Position numbers and translations under genes: made by a program
DNA from: DATCLA01 sp036564195
GTDB taxonomy: Bacteria > Bacillota > UBA4882 > UBA8346
Assembly: GCA_036564195.1 (NCBI GenBank)
Contig: DATCLA010000018.1
Span: 1 to 23,581, forward strand
Length of the DNA stretch: 23,581 nucleotides
Reading direction: 5' to 3'
Part shown: in pieces, positions 8,203-16,057 of the stretch
How the letters are laid out: each line of letters begins with the position of its first letter
How positions within the stretch are numbered: position 1 is the stretch's first letter
Notes under the pieces: generated by a model
What the model saw: only the letters and a program-made list of their open reading frames with translations
What the model was told of the DNA's origin: nothing
Database searches by the model: none

Positions 8203-8222
8203 TATTGTAAAATATTACAATA
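8203..8222. promoter_or_regulatory. 20-bp perfect palindrome in the divergent yesN/chemoreceptor intergenic region
   Basis: TATTGTAAAATATTACAATA is an 8-bp inverted repeat around a 4-base centre, in the 259-bp AT-rich gap between the divergent regulator and chemoreceptor genes. Related half-sites (ATTGTG at 8195-8200, ATGTAAT at 8223-8229) flank it. No poly-T tract follows, so an operator is more likely than a terminator. Which protein binds is unknown; AraC-type regulators normally prefer direct repeats, so a different, dimeric repressor is possible. Confidence 0.45.
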
Positions 8223-8373
8223 ATGTAATGGAAAGGCTAAATTTATTTTAATATATGTTATTTTCTTTGACAAGTTGTTTCTAAGCTTGGGATCTAAGCC
8301 GGAGGGGCGACAATCTTACTTTGGTCATGCTTCTTTATTAATGGAGCAATAATTAAATTGGGGAGGAAATGTG

Positions 8374-10500
8374 ATGAAATCTAATCAGTCAAACAATAAA
8401 TTACAGTTTCGTCCGGATCAAAAGCCAATGGTCTCCAAATGGATGGCTGCTTTGAGTCATATTCCCGTCCGGAATCGGCTGATCCTAGTTTTTTTGTTAA
8501 TTTCCATTGTACCTATTGCCTTGATGGGGTTTCTCTCATATTCAATAGCCAAAAATGCAATCTCCAATAAAATGGTGGTTTATTCTCACAAAGAACTGAT
8601 GCAAACTAAGAATAATTTGGAATTGGTGTTACAAAAATATCTAGATTTTACAGTACAACTTGGTACCAACCGGGAGTTCAGTCAATTATTAGAGTCACTC
8701 AATCAACCCGGGACTTATGAAGTCCATATGGCCGAAGCCCAAAAACTAGAAAATATTTTCCAGTCAACTTTTTCCTTGGATAAAACTTTTCTGGGGATAG
8801 CCTATTATCCGGCAGCCAACTCGCAAATAATGGTTAATGCCGGTTCCGATGATGATTCAACTGTAAAGAGTTTTAAAAAGACCCAGGAGTATGCGGCAAT
8901 TATTAAAAATAAAGCCAGGACTTGGATTTATTACAACCAAAAGTATTTTTTAGCGGCGCCGGTTTACCACACTTTTAACGGCAGCTTTCTAGGGGTTTGC
9001 GTTATTTTCTTAAACCCAGACGGTTTAAACAAGCTGATCAACTTTACCATCTATAATGACCCTGACTTTTCCGAGGACCGGCTGAAGACGGAGCCTTATA
9101 CAATTGGGGTCACCAAAACAGGAGCCATTGCCATCTCCCCGTTTGCGAAAGAACTGGGAAAAGCTTTTAACGACCTAGCCGGTAAACCAGGGATAATGGA
9201 GTCGGTGACTGCCTCTGCCAATCACCGGAACCGTTTTTCCGCCAAAATTGACGGTCGAATGGTAATGGTCACCGCTACTGCCTTAGAAAGCAGTGAACTC
9301 TTCCTTTTAGAAATCGCTCCTTTTTCCTTTCTGTATAAGGAGACCGCTGCCCTTAGTTGGCTGGCTTTAATGTTGGGAATTATCATTGGTATTGTGGTCA
9401 TTTATGTATCATGGTTTTTCGCTTTGAGTATTTCCAATCCTTTAAACCAAGTGATGGTTGCGATGAAACAGGCAGAGGACGGAAACTTAGCAGCGCGGGT
9501 TGATATCCCCACCAAAGACGAGTTTGGACAGTTGGGTGCCAGTTTTAACATGATGTTGTTCAAGATTAGAAAAGTAATTACCCATACGAAGGAGGTAGTT
9601 ACCGAAGTTCTCAACAACAGCCAGATTCTGGAGAGCGATTCTAATCATTCCGCTCGGACTGCCGAAGCAATTTCTACTGTTACCCAAGAGATTAGTAAAG
9701 GAACGGCTGAACAAACTGTAGAAACAGAAAAAGCCGCCCGACAAATGGCGGATTTGGCCCGGCAGATTGAAACTGTTGCGCAGAAATCCAATGAGATGGA
9801 AACAGCCAGCCGGGAGACGATCAAATTGAGTTCAGATTCTAAGGCAGTAATTGACCAGTTGATTATGAAAGCCAATCAAAGCGACCAAATCACCAACACC
9901 TTCTCCAATGACTTGCGTGAATTGTATACCAGTGCCGGAGAAATCCGTAAAATCACCGAAGTTATTGCCCATATTGCCGAACAAACTAATCTTCTGTCTT
10001 TAAACGCAGCGATTGAAGCGGCCCGGGCCGGGGAGCATGGCACGGGTTTTGCGGTGGTTGCTGAAGAAGTAAACAAATTGGCAGCTCAGTCTCAAAATGC
10101 CGCCCAGATGATTGAAACAATTTTGAAACGGATTCAAGATAAGACCAAGGTTTCAAACCAAACCGCCAAACAGGCCCATACTATTGTCGCCGAACAATTA
10201 ATGGCGGTCCAAAAAACCCAAGGATCCTTTGACCTAATCACAGAAGCAATGAATACCATTGTTTTGAAGATCGCTGATGTTAACGAATATATCCAGCAGA
10301 TGAATAAAGTCAAAGACGCGACTTTGGCCTTTATCTCCAATATCAGCGCTGTTTCCGAAGAAACTGCAGCTTCGTCCCAAGAGGTTACTGCAGCTGCGGA
10401 AGAACAGGCCTCAATTGCCGAACAAGTCAACCGGCTGGCCCAAGAATACACCAAGATTGCAGACAAGCTGGTTGCCAGCATTGCGGTATTCAAAGATTAA
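8374..10500 (+). CDS. Methyl-accepting chemotaxis protein with dCACHE-like sensor domain
   Basis: Transmembrane chemoreceptor, 708 aa. A GTG stands just before the ATG, but GGAGG at 8362-8366 is spaced best for ATG 8374. Membrane segment about residues 36-57 (LILVFLLISIVPIALMGFL), periplasmic-side sensor about 60-325, second membrane segment about 328-351, HAMP about 352-405, then a long coiled-coil signalling domain ending near 705. The conserved hairpin tip reads EQTNLLSLNAAIEAARAGE followed by GFAVVAEEVNKLA. No C-terminal CheR-tethering pentapeptide is evident. The N-terminal half has the same plan as the neighbouring YesM kinase (membrane-CACHE-membrane-HAMP) and likely senses a related sugar, either directly or via the solute-binding protein. 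It is oriented with the downstream permease genes, 169 bases away, so it could be co-transcribed or separately promoted. Confidence 0.93.
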   Translation: MKSNQSNNKLQFRPDQKPMVSKWMAALSHIPVRNRLILVFLLISIVPIALMGFLSYSIAKNAISNKMVVYSHKELMQTKNNLELVLQKYLDFTVQLGTNREFSQLLESLNQPGTYEVHMAEAQKLENIFQSTFSLDKTFLGIAYYPAANSQIMVNAGSDDDSTVKSFKKTQEYAAIIKNKARTWIYYNQKYFLAAPVYHTFNGSFLGVCVIFLNPDGLNKLINFTIYNDPDFSEDRLKTEPYTIGVTKTGAIAISPFAKELGKAFNDLAGKPGIMESVTASANHRNRFSAKIDGRMVMVTATALESSELFLLEIAPFSFLYKETAALSWLALMLGIIIGIVVIYVSWFFALSISNPLNQVMVAMKQAEDGNLAARVDIPTKDEFGQLGASFNMMLFKIRKVITHTKEVVTEVLNNSQILESDSNHSARTAEAISTVTQEISKGTAEQTVETEKAARQMADLARQIETVAQKSNEMETASRETIKLSSDSKAVIDQLIMKANQSDQITNTFSNDLRELYTSAGEIRKITEVIAHIAEQTNLLSLNAAIEAARAGEHGTGFAVVAEEVNKLAAQSQNAAQMIETILKRIQDKTKVSNQTAKQAHTIVAEQLMAVQKTQGSFDLITEAMNTIVLKIADVNEYIQQMNKVKDATLAFISNISAVSEETAASSQEVTAAAEEQASIAEQVNRLAQEYTKIADKLVASIAVFKD

Positions 10501-10641
10501 CTCCCGGACTGTTATTAAACAGGAAAATCTGATTTATTTTCAATACTCGCCATATTTTGCTAAGAAAACCAAGATCTTCATAAGATTAACCCATTTATCC
10601 TTCCAAGGTGGTGGACTACAATAAAGACAGCTGATGCTCAG

Positions 10642-10647
10642 TATAAT
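10642..10647 (+). promoter_or_regulatory. Candidate -10 element for the ABC transporter operon
   Basis: A perfect TATAAT occurs 15 bases before the ribosome binding site of the first permease gene. No recognisable -35 box lies 16-18 bases upstream. That would fit an activator-dependent promoter (for example the AraC-type regulator at 6504-8114) but could also be chance. It lies upstream of the TTG start I prefer for the permease. Confidence 0.3.
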
Positions 10648-10669
10648 ACCCCTTTTGGAGGTGGGACAG

Positions 10670-11599
10670 TTGAAAAACCCTGAAAAAAACGGTTTTTGGC
10701 ATGAGTTGTCTAAAAACAAAGTATTATATTTATTATTTCTTCCGGTAGCCATCTATTACCTAATCTTTGCTTATTTGCCGATGTCCGGAATTGTAGTCGC
10801 ATTTAAAGATTTCAATTACCGGGACGGGTTGTTTTTCAGTCCTTGGAACGGTTTGAAAAACTTTGAATACCTATGGAGTTCAGGGAAATTATGGATGGTA
10901 ACCAAAACAACAATCCTTTTTAACTTACTTTTCTTAGCCTTATATACTTTCTTTTCCGTGTCCGTCGCAGTTTTAATTGCAGAGATTCGGAGCAGTTTTT
11001 TTAAAAAGGTATTCCAATCATTTCTGTTTTTGCCCTATTTCATTTCCTGGGTAGTAGTAGCTGCCTTTGTCTATAATTTTTTCAACTTTGATTTCGGATT
11101 TGTAAATACTTTACTTAAAGCATTGGGGCGGCAACCGCTGGATGTTTATACAAACCCGCGTTATTGGTACATAATCCTCCCCATTCTTTATGTTTGGAAA
11201 TGGGTCGGTTTTGGGAGTATTTTATACCTGGCGGCGATTATGGGAAGTGACCAGGAATGTTATGAGGCAGCCAGTATCGACGGAGTAAACGCCTTTCAAA
11301 AGATTTGGTATATTACTTTGCCGATGTTGAAACCAACCATGATTATCCTGGTTTTACTGGGGCTGGGGCGGATCCTTAGGGGTGAATTTGATATGTTTTA
11401 CCAGTTAATTGGTAATAACAGTATGTTAATGGATGCCACTGATATTATTGATACCTTGGTGTTTCGCTCTTTAATGGGGACCCAGGATTTTGGCATGGCT
11501 TCAGCAGCCGGTTTTTACCAATCGATCTTATGTTTTACTGTGATTTTGCTTGTCAATAGTGTTATCAGAAAAATAGATCCGGATTATGCTTTGTTTTAA
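10670..11599 (+). CDS. Carbohydrate ABC transporter permease, LplB/YtcP-partner type
   Basis: Inner-membrane permease subunit of a CUT1-family sugar importer. The start is ambiguous. ATG 10634 is in frame but has no ribosome binding site; TTG 10670 has GGAGG at 10657-10661 with eight-base spacing and gives 309 aa, so I use it. Six membrane segments are evident, the first at YLLFLPVAIYYLIFAYLP. The cytoplasmic EAA loop that docks the ATPase reads EAASIDGVNAFQKIWYITLP. The LplB hallmark IVVAFKDFNYRDG near the N terminus is present, as is a C-terminal DPDYALF. It pairs with the next permease gene 54 bases downstream and with the solute-binding protein at 13252-14805. No ATPase gene is present; this transporter class usually shares an MsmX/UgpC-like ATPase encoded elsewhere. 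Confidence 0.92.
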   Translation: MKNPEKNGFWHELSKNKVLYLLFLPVAIYYLIFAYLPMSGIVVAFKDFNYRDGLFFSPWNGLKNFEYLWSSGKLWMVTKTTILFNLLFLALYTFFSVSVAVLIAEIRSSFFKKVFQSFLFLPYFISWVVVAAFVYNFFNFDFGFVNTLLKALGRQPLDVYTNPRYWYIILPILYVWKWVGFGSILYLAAIMGSDQECYEAASIDGVNAFQKIWYITLPMLKPTMIILVLLGLGRILRGEFDMFYQLIGNNSMLMDATDIIDTLVFRSLMGTQDFGMASAAGFYQSILCFTVILLVNSVIRKIDPDYALF

Positions 11600-11653
11600 A
11601 AACAGTCAGTTCCCAATCTGGCATAACCGGTGTAAGTGAAAGGGCGGTTGTTT

Positions 11654-12577
11654 ATGAATCGATTCGAGAACCATGTACCGAGACGAAGTTCCCAGAAGTA
11701 TCGTTCCACCGCGGATCAGATCTTACTGAAACTAATTGCCTATCTGGTCGTGGGTCTGATGGGAGTGGCTGCCATTATACCGTTTATTATCCTTTTATTA
11801 AATTCATTTGCTTCGGAACAGTCAATTATTAACCACGGTTATACCTTATTTCCCCGCGAATTTTCCAAAGATGCGTATGAGTTGGTCTTTCTTAACCCCT
11901 GGCGGATAATCCGTTCCTATGGAGTGACGGTCTTACTGACGGTTACCGGGACTACCGTCTCATTGTTTCTCTCCTCTCTGGCTGCTTATGTACTGTTCCG
12001 TAAAGATGTTAAATATCGGAATCAGTTAGCTTTCTTTCTTTATTTCACTACCTTGTTCAATGGCGGGCTGGCCTCTTTTTACATCGTTGTTACGCAATAC
12101 TTGCACCTTAGAAATACGTTTCAGGTACTGTTGCTGATTCCAATGTTTAATGTTGTAAACATCCTAATCCTGCGCAACTTCTTACGCGGTTCGATTCCGG
12201 AAGAACTGATTGAAGCAGCTAAGATTGACGGAGCCAATGACTTTGGAATTTATCTGCGGGTAGTTTTACCCCTTTTCAAACCGGCCCTGGCTTCCATCGG
12301 TCTCTTTACGGCTTTAGGTTATTGGAATGACTGGTGGACGCCGATGATGTTTGTGGAACGTGAGAGTTTATGGCCTTTACAGTATGTCCTCTATCAAATT
12401 CTTTCCAGTACTAACATTGCCTCAAACTTCATCAACAATATTGCGGTTTTTAATTTGCCGAAGGAATCGTTAAAACTGGCGATGACGGTCATTGCCACTG
12501 GCCCGGTGGTGTTAGTCTATCCCTTTGTCCAAAAGTATTTTGTCAGTGGTATTACCCTTGGTTCGATCAAAGGATGA
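11654..12577 (+). CDS. Carbohydrate ABC transporter permease, LplC/YtcP type
   Basis: Second permease subunit of the same CUT1 importer. A GTG at 11636 is in frame, but ATG 11654 has the purine-rich AGGGCGG six bases upstream and matches the family start, giving 307 aa. Six membrane segments; the EAA loop reads EAAKIDGANDFGIYLRVVLP. It ends with the family's typical VQKYFVSGITLGSIKG. Its stop codon overlaps the ATG of the following galactanase pseudogene (TGATG), showing that the enzyme was once translated in the same operon. Substrate specificity is not readable from the permease itself. Confidence 0.93.
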   Translation: MNRFENHVPRRSSQKYRSTADQILLKLIAYLVVGLMGVAAIIPFIILLLNSFASEQSIINHGYTLFPREFSKDAYELVFLNPWRIIRSYGVTVLLTVTGTTVSLFLSSLAAYVLFRKDVKYRNQLAFFLYFTTLFNGGLASFYIVVTQYLHLRNTFQVLLLIPMFNVVNILILRNFLRGSIPEELIEAAKIDGANDFGIYLRVVLPLFKPALASIGLFTALGYWNDWWTPMMFVERESLWPLQYVLYQILSSTNIASNFINNIAVFNLPKESLKLAMTVIATGPVVLVYPFVQKYFVSGITLGSIKG

Positions 12578-13167
12578 TGGGCGGGAGAAGATGGAGAAAT
12601 GGTATTGCGTTGCTGAGTTATAAGCAGTAATCACTGATTTTGACCGGATGGATATTTCTCTGTTTGAACTCAGTCTTGTTTGCGATGCCTGACTCTAAAA
12701 ACGGTAATTCGGACATAATAGAGAATTCAGGTTTTGAAGAAGGATTCCAAAAGTGTAAGGAGGTGGCAGATTCATTCTGTAAAAGACGCTGATGCTGTCA
12801 AGCGGGAAACCGGTTTGCCCAATTCGGGTCAATATCAATTGATCCATGAAAAAGATCAAGACTATCGAGTTTATACCTATCAGACCATCAAAAATTTGAA
12901 TAATGTTATTTACACCCTGGTATTCTTGGTATACAGCAGGGGACGGTACGACCTGATATTCGGTATAACAACAAACCGGTAATCATCTGTGAAGTCGGAA
13001 TGGATTATCGGCAGTCATCAGATTGTAAGGCTTTATAAACCGATCTTATGAATAAAGTCGTTTTACTTCCGGATGGGAAAGGCCTGGGGGTCTTTTACTG
13101 GGAACCGCAGTGTTATGGGGATTGGCCGATTGGAGACGCTTACCGGCAAAGGTGCTGGGGAGAGTAA
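12577..13167 (+). pseudogene. GH53 endo-beta-1,4-galactanase pseudogene with N-terminal CBM remnant
   Basis: Remains of a secreted arabinogalactan endo-1,4-beta-galactosidase in three parts. (a) ATG 12577, overlapping the permease stop, opens a signal peptide: MGGRRWRNGIALLSYKQ, TAA at 12628-12630, then SLILTGWIFLCLNSVLFA. It leads into NSDIIENSGFEEGF, the usual first strand of a galactan-binding CBM61-like module, before TGA at 12790. (b) After a frameshift near 12750 the module continues to 12982 (SGQYQLIHEKD, VYTYQTIKNL, IYTL). (c) In another frame, 12961-13167 gives the GH53 C terminus: KPVIICEVGMDY with the nucleophile Glu, a TAA, then GKGLGVFYWEP and a tail ending CWGE. The catalytic barrel's first ~250 residues, including the acid/base Glu, are missing. 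The GH53 call rests on the EVG and GVFYWEP motifs; the CBM family is less certain. Confidence 0.75.
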
Positions 13168-13170
13168 CGG

Positions 13171-13213
13171 AAGACCTCACGAGGCCATGGAGGCTTTTTT
13201 AAGGTGAGACCTT
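13171..13213 (+). repeat. Imperfect hairpin with nested stem and T run before the solute-binding protein gene
   Basis: AAGACCTCAC (13171-13180) pairs with GTGAGACCTT (13204-13213) at 8 of 10 positions. The loop holds a short AGGCC/GGCT stem followed by six T residues. In this location, between a degraded gene and the solute-binding protein gene, it may be the old galactanase terminator or an mRNA-stabilising stem that raises binding-protein expression. Weak evidence. Confidence 0.3.
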
Positions 13214-13251
13214 AAATGAATTTATTAAAAAAAGAAACGGAGGTTAGAATA

Positions 13252-14805
13252 ATGAAGAAAACTTGGATTATTTGGTTGTCGGTTGTAGTTTTGGTGCTAG
13301 TTACCGTAGGGTATTTTGGGTTCCAGCAGAAGTTGGTAAAAGATTCAGGTGCTTTGCCCGCCGATACCTCAAAACCGGTAAAACTCAACTTTTATCTCAT
13401 GGGTTCAGCCCCGGCAGGTATGCCGGAAGTAGTGGCGGAGTTGAACCGGAAGTTGAAAAAGGATCTCAATGCAACGATTGAATTTAACTATATCGGCTGG
13501 GGTGATATGCAATCCAAATACCCGTTAGTCTTGGCAGCCGGTGAAGATGTAGACCTAATTTATACTGCCAACTGGTGTTTTTACGCTCAGGAAGCGGCTA
13601 AGGGCGCCTTTTTGGAAATTACTGAAGAGATGTTGAAACGCTATATGCCGAAGCATTATGCGGCTACCAATCCGATTGCCTGGAAAGAAGCACGGATTGA
13701 CGGTAAAGTATATATGATTCCTACCTCGACGCCGGACCGTAAGGCAGGGTGCGCTATTATCCGGGGTGACTTACGGAAAAAATACAATCTGCCGCCAATT
13801 ACTAAGTTTACCGAGATTGAACCTTATCTGGCAGCGATTAAGAAGAACGAACCCGGGATGTACCCGATGTATCTGGATTCTACTTATGATATGAATAAAC
13901 CCTTTGGCTTTTTATATACCAATCTCGGACCGGGCTGGAACGATATCCTGGTAACTACTTCCGGAGGTTCCGGTATTAATTACGATTTTGAAGCCGCTAG
14001 GCCGGAGCTTTATCTTTTGACAGAAGAACCGGTATTATCAACCTTTAAAAAGGCAGCTAATATCATGAAATCATGGTACACAAAAGGTTACTTTAACAAA
14101 GATGTGTTTGCCAACAAAGTACGGAGTAAAGATGCTTTCGATCAAGGAAAATCAGCGGTCGGGTTTGGCAACACTCAAGATATCCAAAGCAACATTGCCA
14201 ATGCTAAAGCTAAAGGATGGGAAATTGAAGTTATCCCGCAACTGTCCGCTAACGGCCATTATCCGGCAGATCCCTATATTAATAATGGGGTAGCGATTGC
14301 CGCCCGGACCAAGAATCCGGAACGAGCCCTAATGGCCCTGGATCTGATTATGGAGGATCCTTCCTATAATTATCTAGTCTATTACGGAATCGAAGGCAAA
14401 AACTATGTCATCAAAGACGGCAAAATTGATTTACCGGAAGGAGTAACTGCGGAGAAAAACACTTATCCGCCGGATGCAGCTGGTTTTTGGTTTACCAATA
14501 AAGATCAATTTAAGCCGTTGGCTTCCTGGAGCGATCAATATCTGGAAGTCCGGGAGAACCTGAAGCAATGGCTGAAGTCGAATCCCTTTGCCGCCTTTGC
14601 CCCGAATACTGATGCCTTTAAGACTGAAGCTGCTAACTTGAATCAAGTTTTGATTCAGTACTTTAACCCGATTATGATTGGTGCGGTTAAAGATGTGGAC
14701 CAAGCCTTCGCGACTTTGAAACAGAAGATGGATGCTGCCGGAGCCCAAAAGGTCCTGGCGGATTTGAAGAAGCAGACCAAAGAATTTCTTGATTCCGTCC
14801 AGTAG
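13252..14805 (+). CDS. Extracellular sugar-binding protein of the ABC importer (LplA/YtcQ type)
   Basis: Solute-binding component that captures sugars outside the membrane for the two upstream permeases. ATG 13216 is in frame, but ATG 13252 has GGAGG at 13239-13243 with eight-base spacing, giving 517 aa. The N terminus is a basic MKKTW followed by one hydrophobic segment about residues 5-23. No lipobox Cys follows it, whereas Firmicute members are normally lipoproteins; this one may stay anchored by an uncleaved segment or be released. The body has family 1 solute-binding features: VKLNFYLMGSAPAGMPEV, DVDLIYTANW, DGKVYMIPTS, and a Trp/Tyr-rich C-terminal lobe. The C terminus is a Lys-rich helix. 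It lies between GH53 and GH35 pseudogenes, which points to galacto-oligosaccharides as ligand (inference). Confidence 0.9.
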   Translation: MKKTWIIWLSVVVLVLVTVGYFGFQQKLVKDSGALPADTSKPVKLNFYLMGSAPAGMPEVVAELNRKLKKDLNATIEFNYIGWGDMQSKYPLVLAAGEDVDLIYTANWCFYAQEAAKGAFLEITEEMLKRYMPKHYAATNPIAWKEARIDGKVYMIPTSTPDRKAGCAIIRGDLRKKYNLPPITKFTEIEPYLAAIKKNEPGMYPMYLDSTYDMNKPFGFLYTNLGPGWNDILVTTSGGSGINYDFEAARPELYLLTEEPVLSTFKKAANIMKSWYTKGYFNKDVFANKVRSKDAFDQGKSAVGFGNTQDIQSNIANAKAKGWEIEVIPQLSANGHYPADPYINNGVAIAARTKNPERALMALDLIMEDPSYNYLVYYGIEGKNYVIKDGKIDLPEGVTAEKNTYPPDAAGFWFTNKDQFKPLASWSDQYLEVRENLKQWLKSNPFAAFAPNTDAFKTEAANLNQVLIQYFNPIMIGAVKDVDQAFATLKQKMDAAGAQKVLADLKKQTKEFLDSVQ

Positions 14806-14851
14806 ATTAGGAACGGTAGTAGCTTTGAGGTTTCAATTTAGGTTTTAATGG

Positions 14852-14875
14852 AAAATGACCGGAAACGGTCATTTT
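14852..14875. terminator. Hairpin terminator after the solute-binding protein gene
   Basis: A 10-bp perfect stem, AAAATGACCG and CGGTCATTTT, closes a GAAA tetraloop 46 bases after the stop codon. The T run is part of the stem, so it could act in either direction or attenuate reading into the GH35 remnant downstream. Confidence 0.65.
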
Positions 14876-14906
14876 CTGCATCAGCCTTTAACCTGGAGGG
14901 ATGGAA

Positions 14907-15909
14907 ATGGGCTGTTATTCGATAACAGTTAAAAACAGCAATAAGCCGATTTTTGCAGAACACTTGCGGATGGGCGGAACTAATCCTGTCGGGAAGCGAC
15001 TGGGGGTCAATAACTATTATCTGGAACAAGACGGCAAACCATTCTTCGGCATTAGTGGTGAGTTGCATTTCAGCCGCTTAGACCAGCGCTTTTGGGAAGA
15101 TGAAATTATCAAGATGAAGCAACAAACACGCGGTACCCAAGATCTCTTATGATTTTCAGGCGGCTATCGGTGAGTTCGGCCAATTGCGCGAGCATTACCA
15201 CAGGCTTAAATTGTTACATTACTTTTATAGCACTTCTGCGGAGACTTTCTGCCCAATGCAAACTTTTCTCCCCGGCGATACCCGAAAGATGGATCCCTAT
15301 GATACCAGGACACTGCGTTATGCGGTCCGGGCAAAACAAAATTCGGGTTATTTATTTCTCAATAATTATCAAGACCTTCTGGAAATGGAAGACCAGCAGG
15401 ATTTAACCATCTGTTTGCAACTGGAGGAAGAGACCATTGTACTGCAAGCCGGGCAGATGCCTACGGTTCTGGGGGGACAGATCGTTACCCAAAGGGTCAA
15501 TGGTATTTTTACCGAGTACCTCATTGAACTACCTGTTCCTAAGGCAGTGCTCCAGGTAGAAAAACCCCGATCCAATAAGGCTAAAATTAACTTCACCCGG
15601 GATGTCTTTGCCGGAGTCAAGCAACTGCTTTTAAAGATTAACTATACCAGAGATATCGGGTATGCCTTTATTGACGGTGAGCTGATTCATGATAATTTCT
15701 GCAACGGTATGCCTTGGATTATCGGTCTGTCCCCATTGGAAACTGCAATTTTGAAAAAAGGGATCGAAATCTATATTTCACCTTTAAAAAAAGGAGCATA
15801 TATCAGAAACTATACGACTATGGCAGCTCGGGTTGAGGTAATGGAAGCCGAAATTGCTGCGTTTGAAGCAATCGAAGCGGTCCCGATCCGCGAAGTAGTG
15901 CTCAGTTAA
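14907..15909 (+). pseudogene. GH35 beta-galactosidase pseudogene with internal deletion and frameshift
   Basis: Two ends of one glycoside hydrolase family 35 gene. The 5' part (ATG 14907, seven bases after GGAGG; the ATG at 14901 is too close) runs to about 15125 and contains GKPFFGISGELHFSR and RFWEDEIIKMK, the hallmark GH35 N terminus. From about 15139 the frame shifts and resumes with SYDFQAAIGEFGQLREHYH, the GH35 sequence that follows the catalytic barrel. It then runs without a stop to TAA at 15907-15909 through the beta-rich C-terminal domains. The barrel between them, about 250 residues including both catalytic Glu residues, is absent, so no activity is possible. A 242-codon ORF for the C-terminal part has a possible ATG at 15184 but no ribosome binding site. 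It is the last gene of the uptake operon, after a terminator hairpin. Confidence 0.85.
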
Positions 15910-15937
15910 GTCTTTAAAGCTCGAAATTTCTAGCCGG

Positions 15938-15970
15938 AGCGAGTAAGCATCAAGATTACGCTGCTTTTTC
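15938..15970 (+). terminator. Possible terminator between the GH35 remnant and ruvC
   Basis: GTAA (15943-15946) pairs with TTAC (15956-15959), extended by AGC/GCT pairs with a small bulge, and followed by a T5 tract. The stem is weak, but the position, 30 bases after the GH35 stop and before the ruv operon, is suitable. Confidence 0.35.
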
Positions 15971-16057
15971 CCGAACTATTATTCGCCGGTTTTCTCTGAT
16001 TTACGCAGGAGTTAGCGAACAAAAAGGCGAATTGAAACAAAGTGGAGGGAGCGCGTC

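Noticed and set aside
8267..8298. TTGACA as a sigma-A promoter for the chemoreceptor gene
   Set aside because: No acceptable -10 lies 16-18 bases downstream (best candidate TCTAAG is 20 bases away), so I do not list it as a promoter.
9402..10493. Several minus-strand frames of 66-119 codons under the chemoreceptor
   Set aside because: Antisense shadows of the repetitive Ala/Glu-rich coiled coil; no start signals or known motifs.
12734..12982. 82-codon frame as a real small protein
   Set aside because: TTG start with no ribosome binding site; the content matches the middle of a carbohydrate-binding module whose first strand is in another frame just upstream. It is part of the GH53 pseudogene.
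14431..14748. Minus-strand 105-codon frame under the solute-binding protein
   Set aside because: Shadow of a well-supported gene; no homology pattern or start signal.
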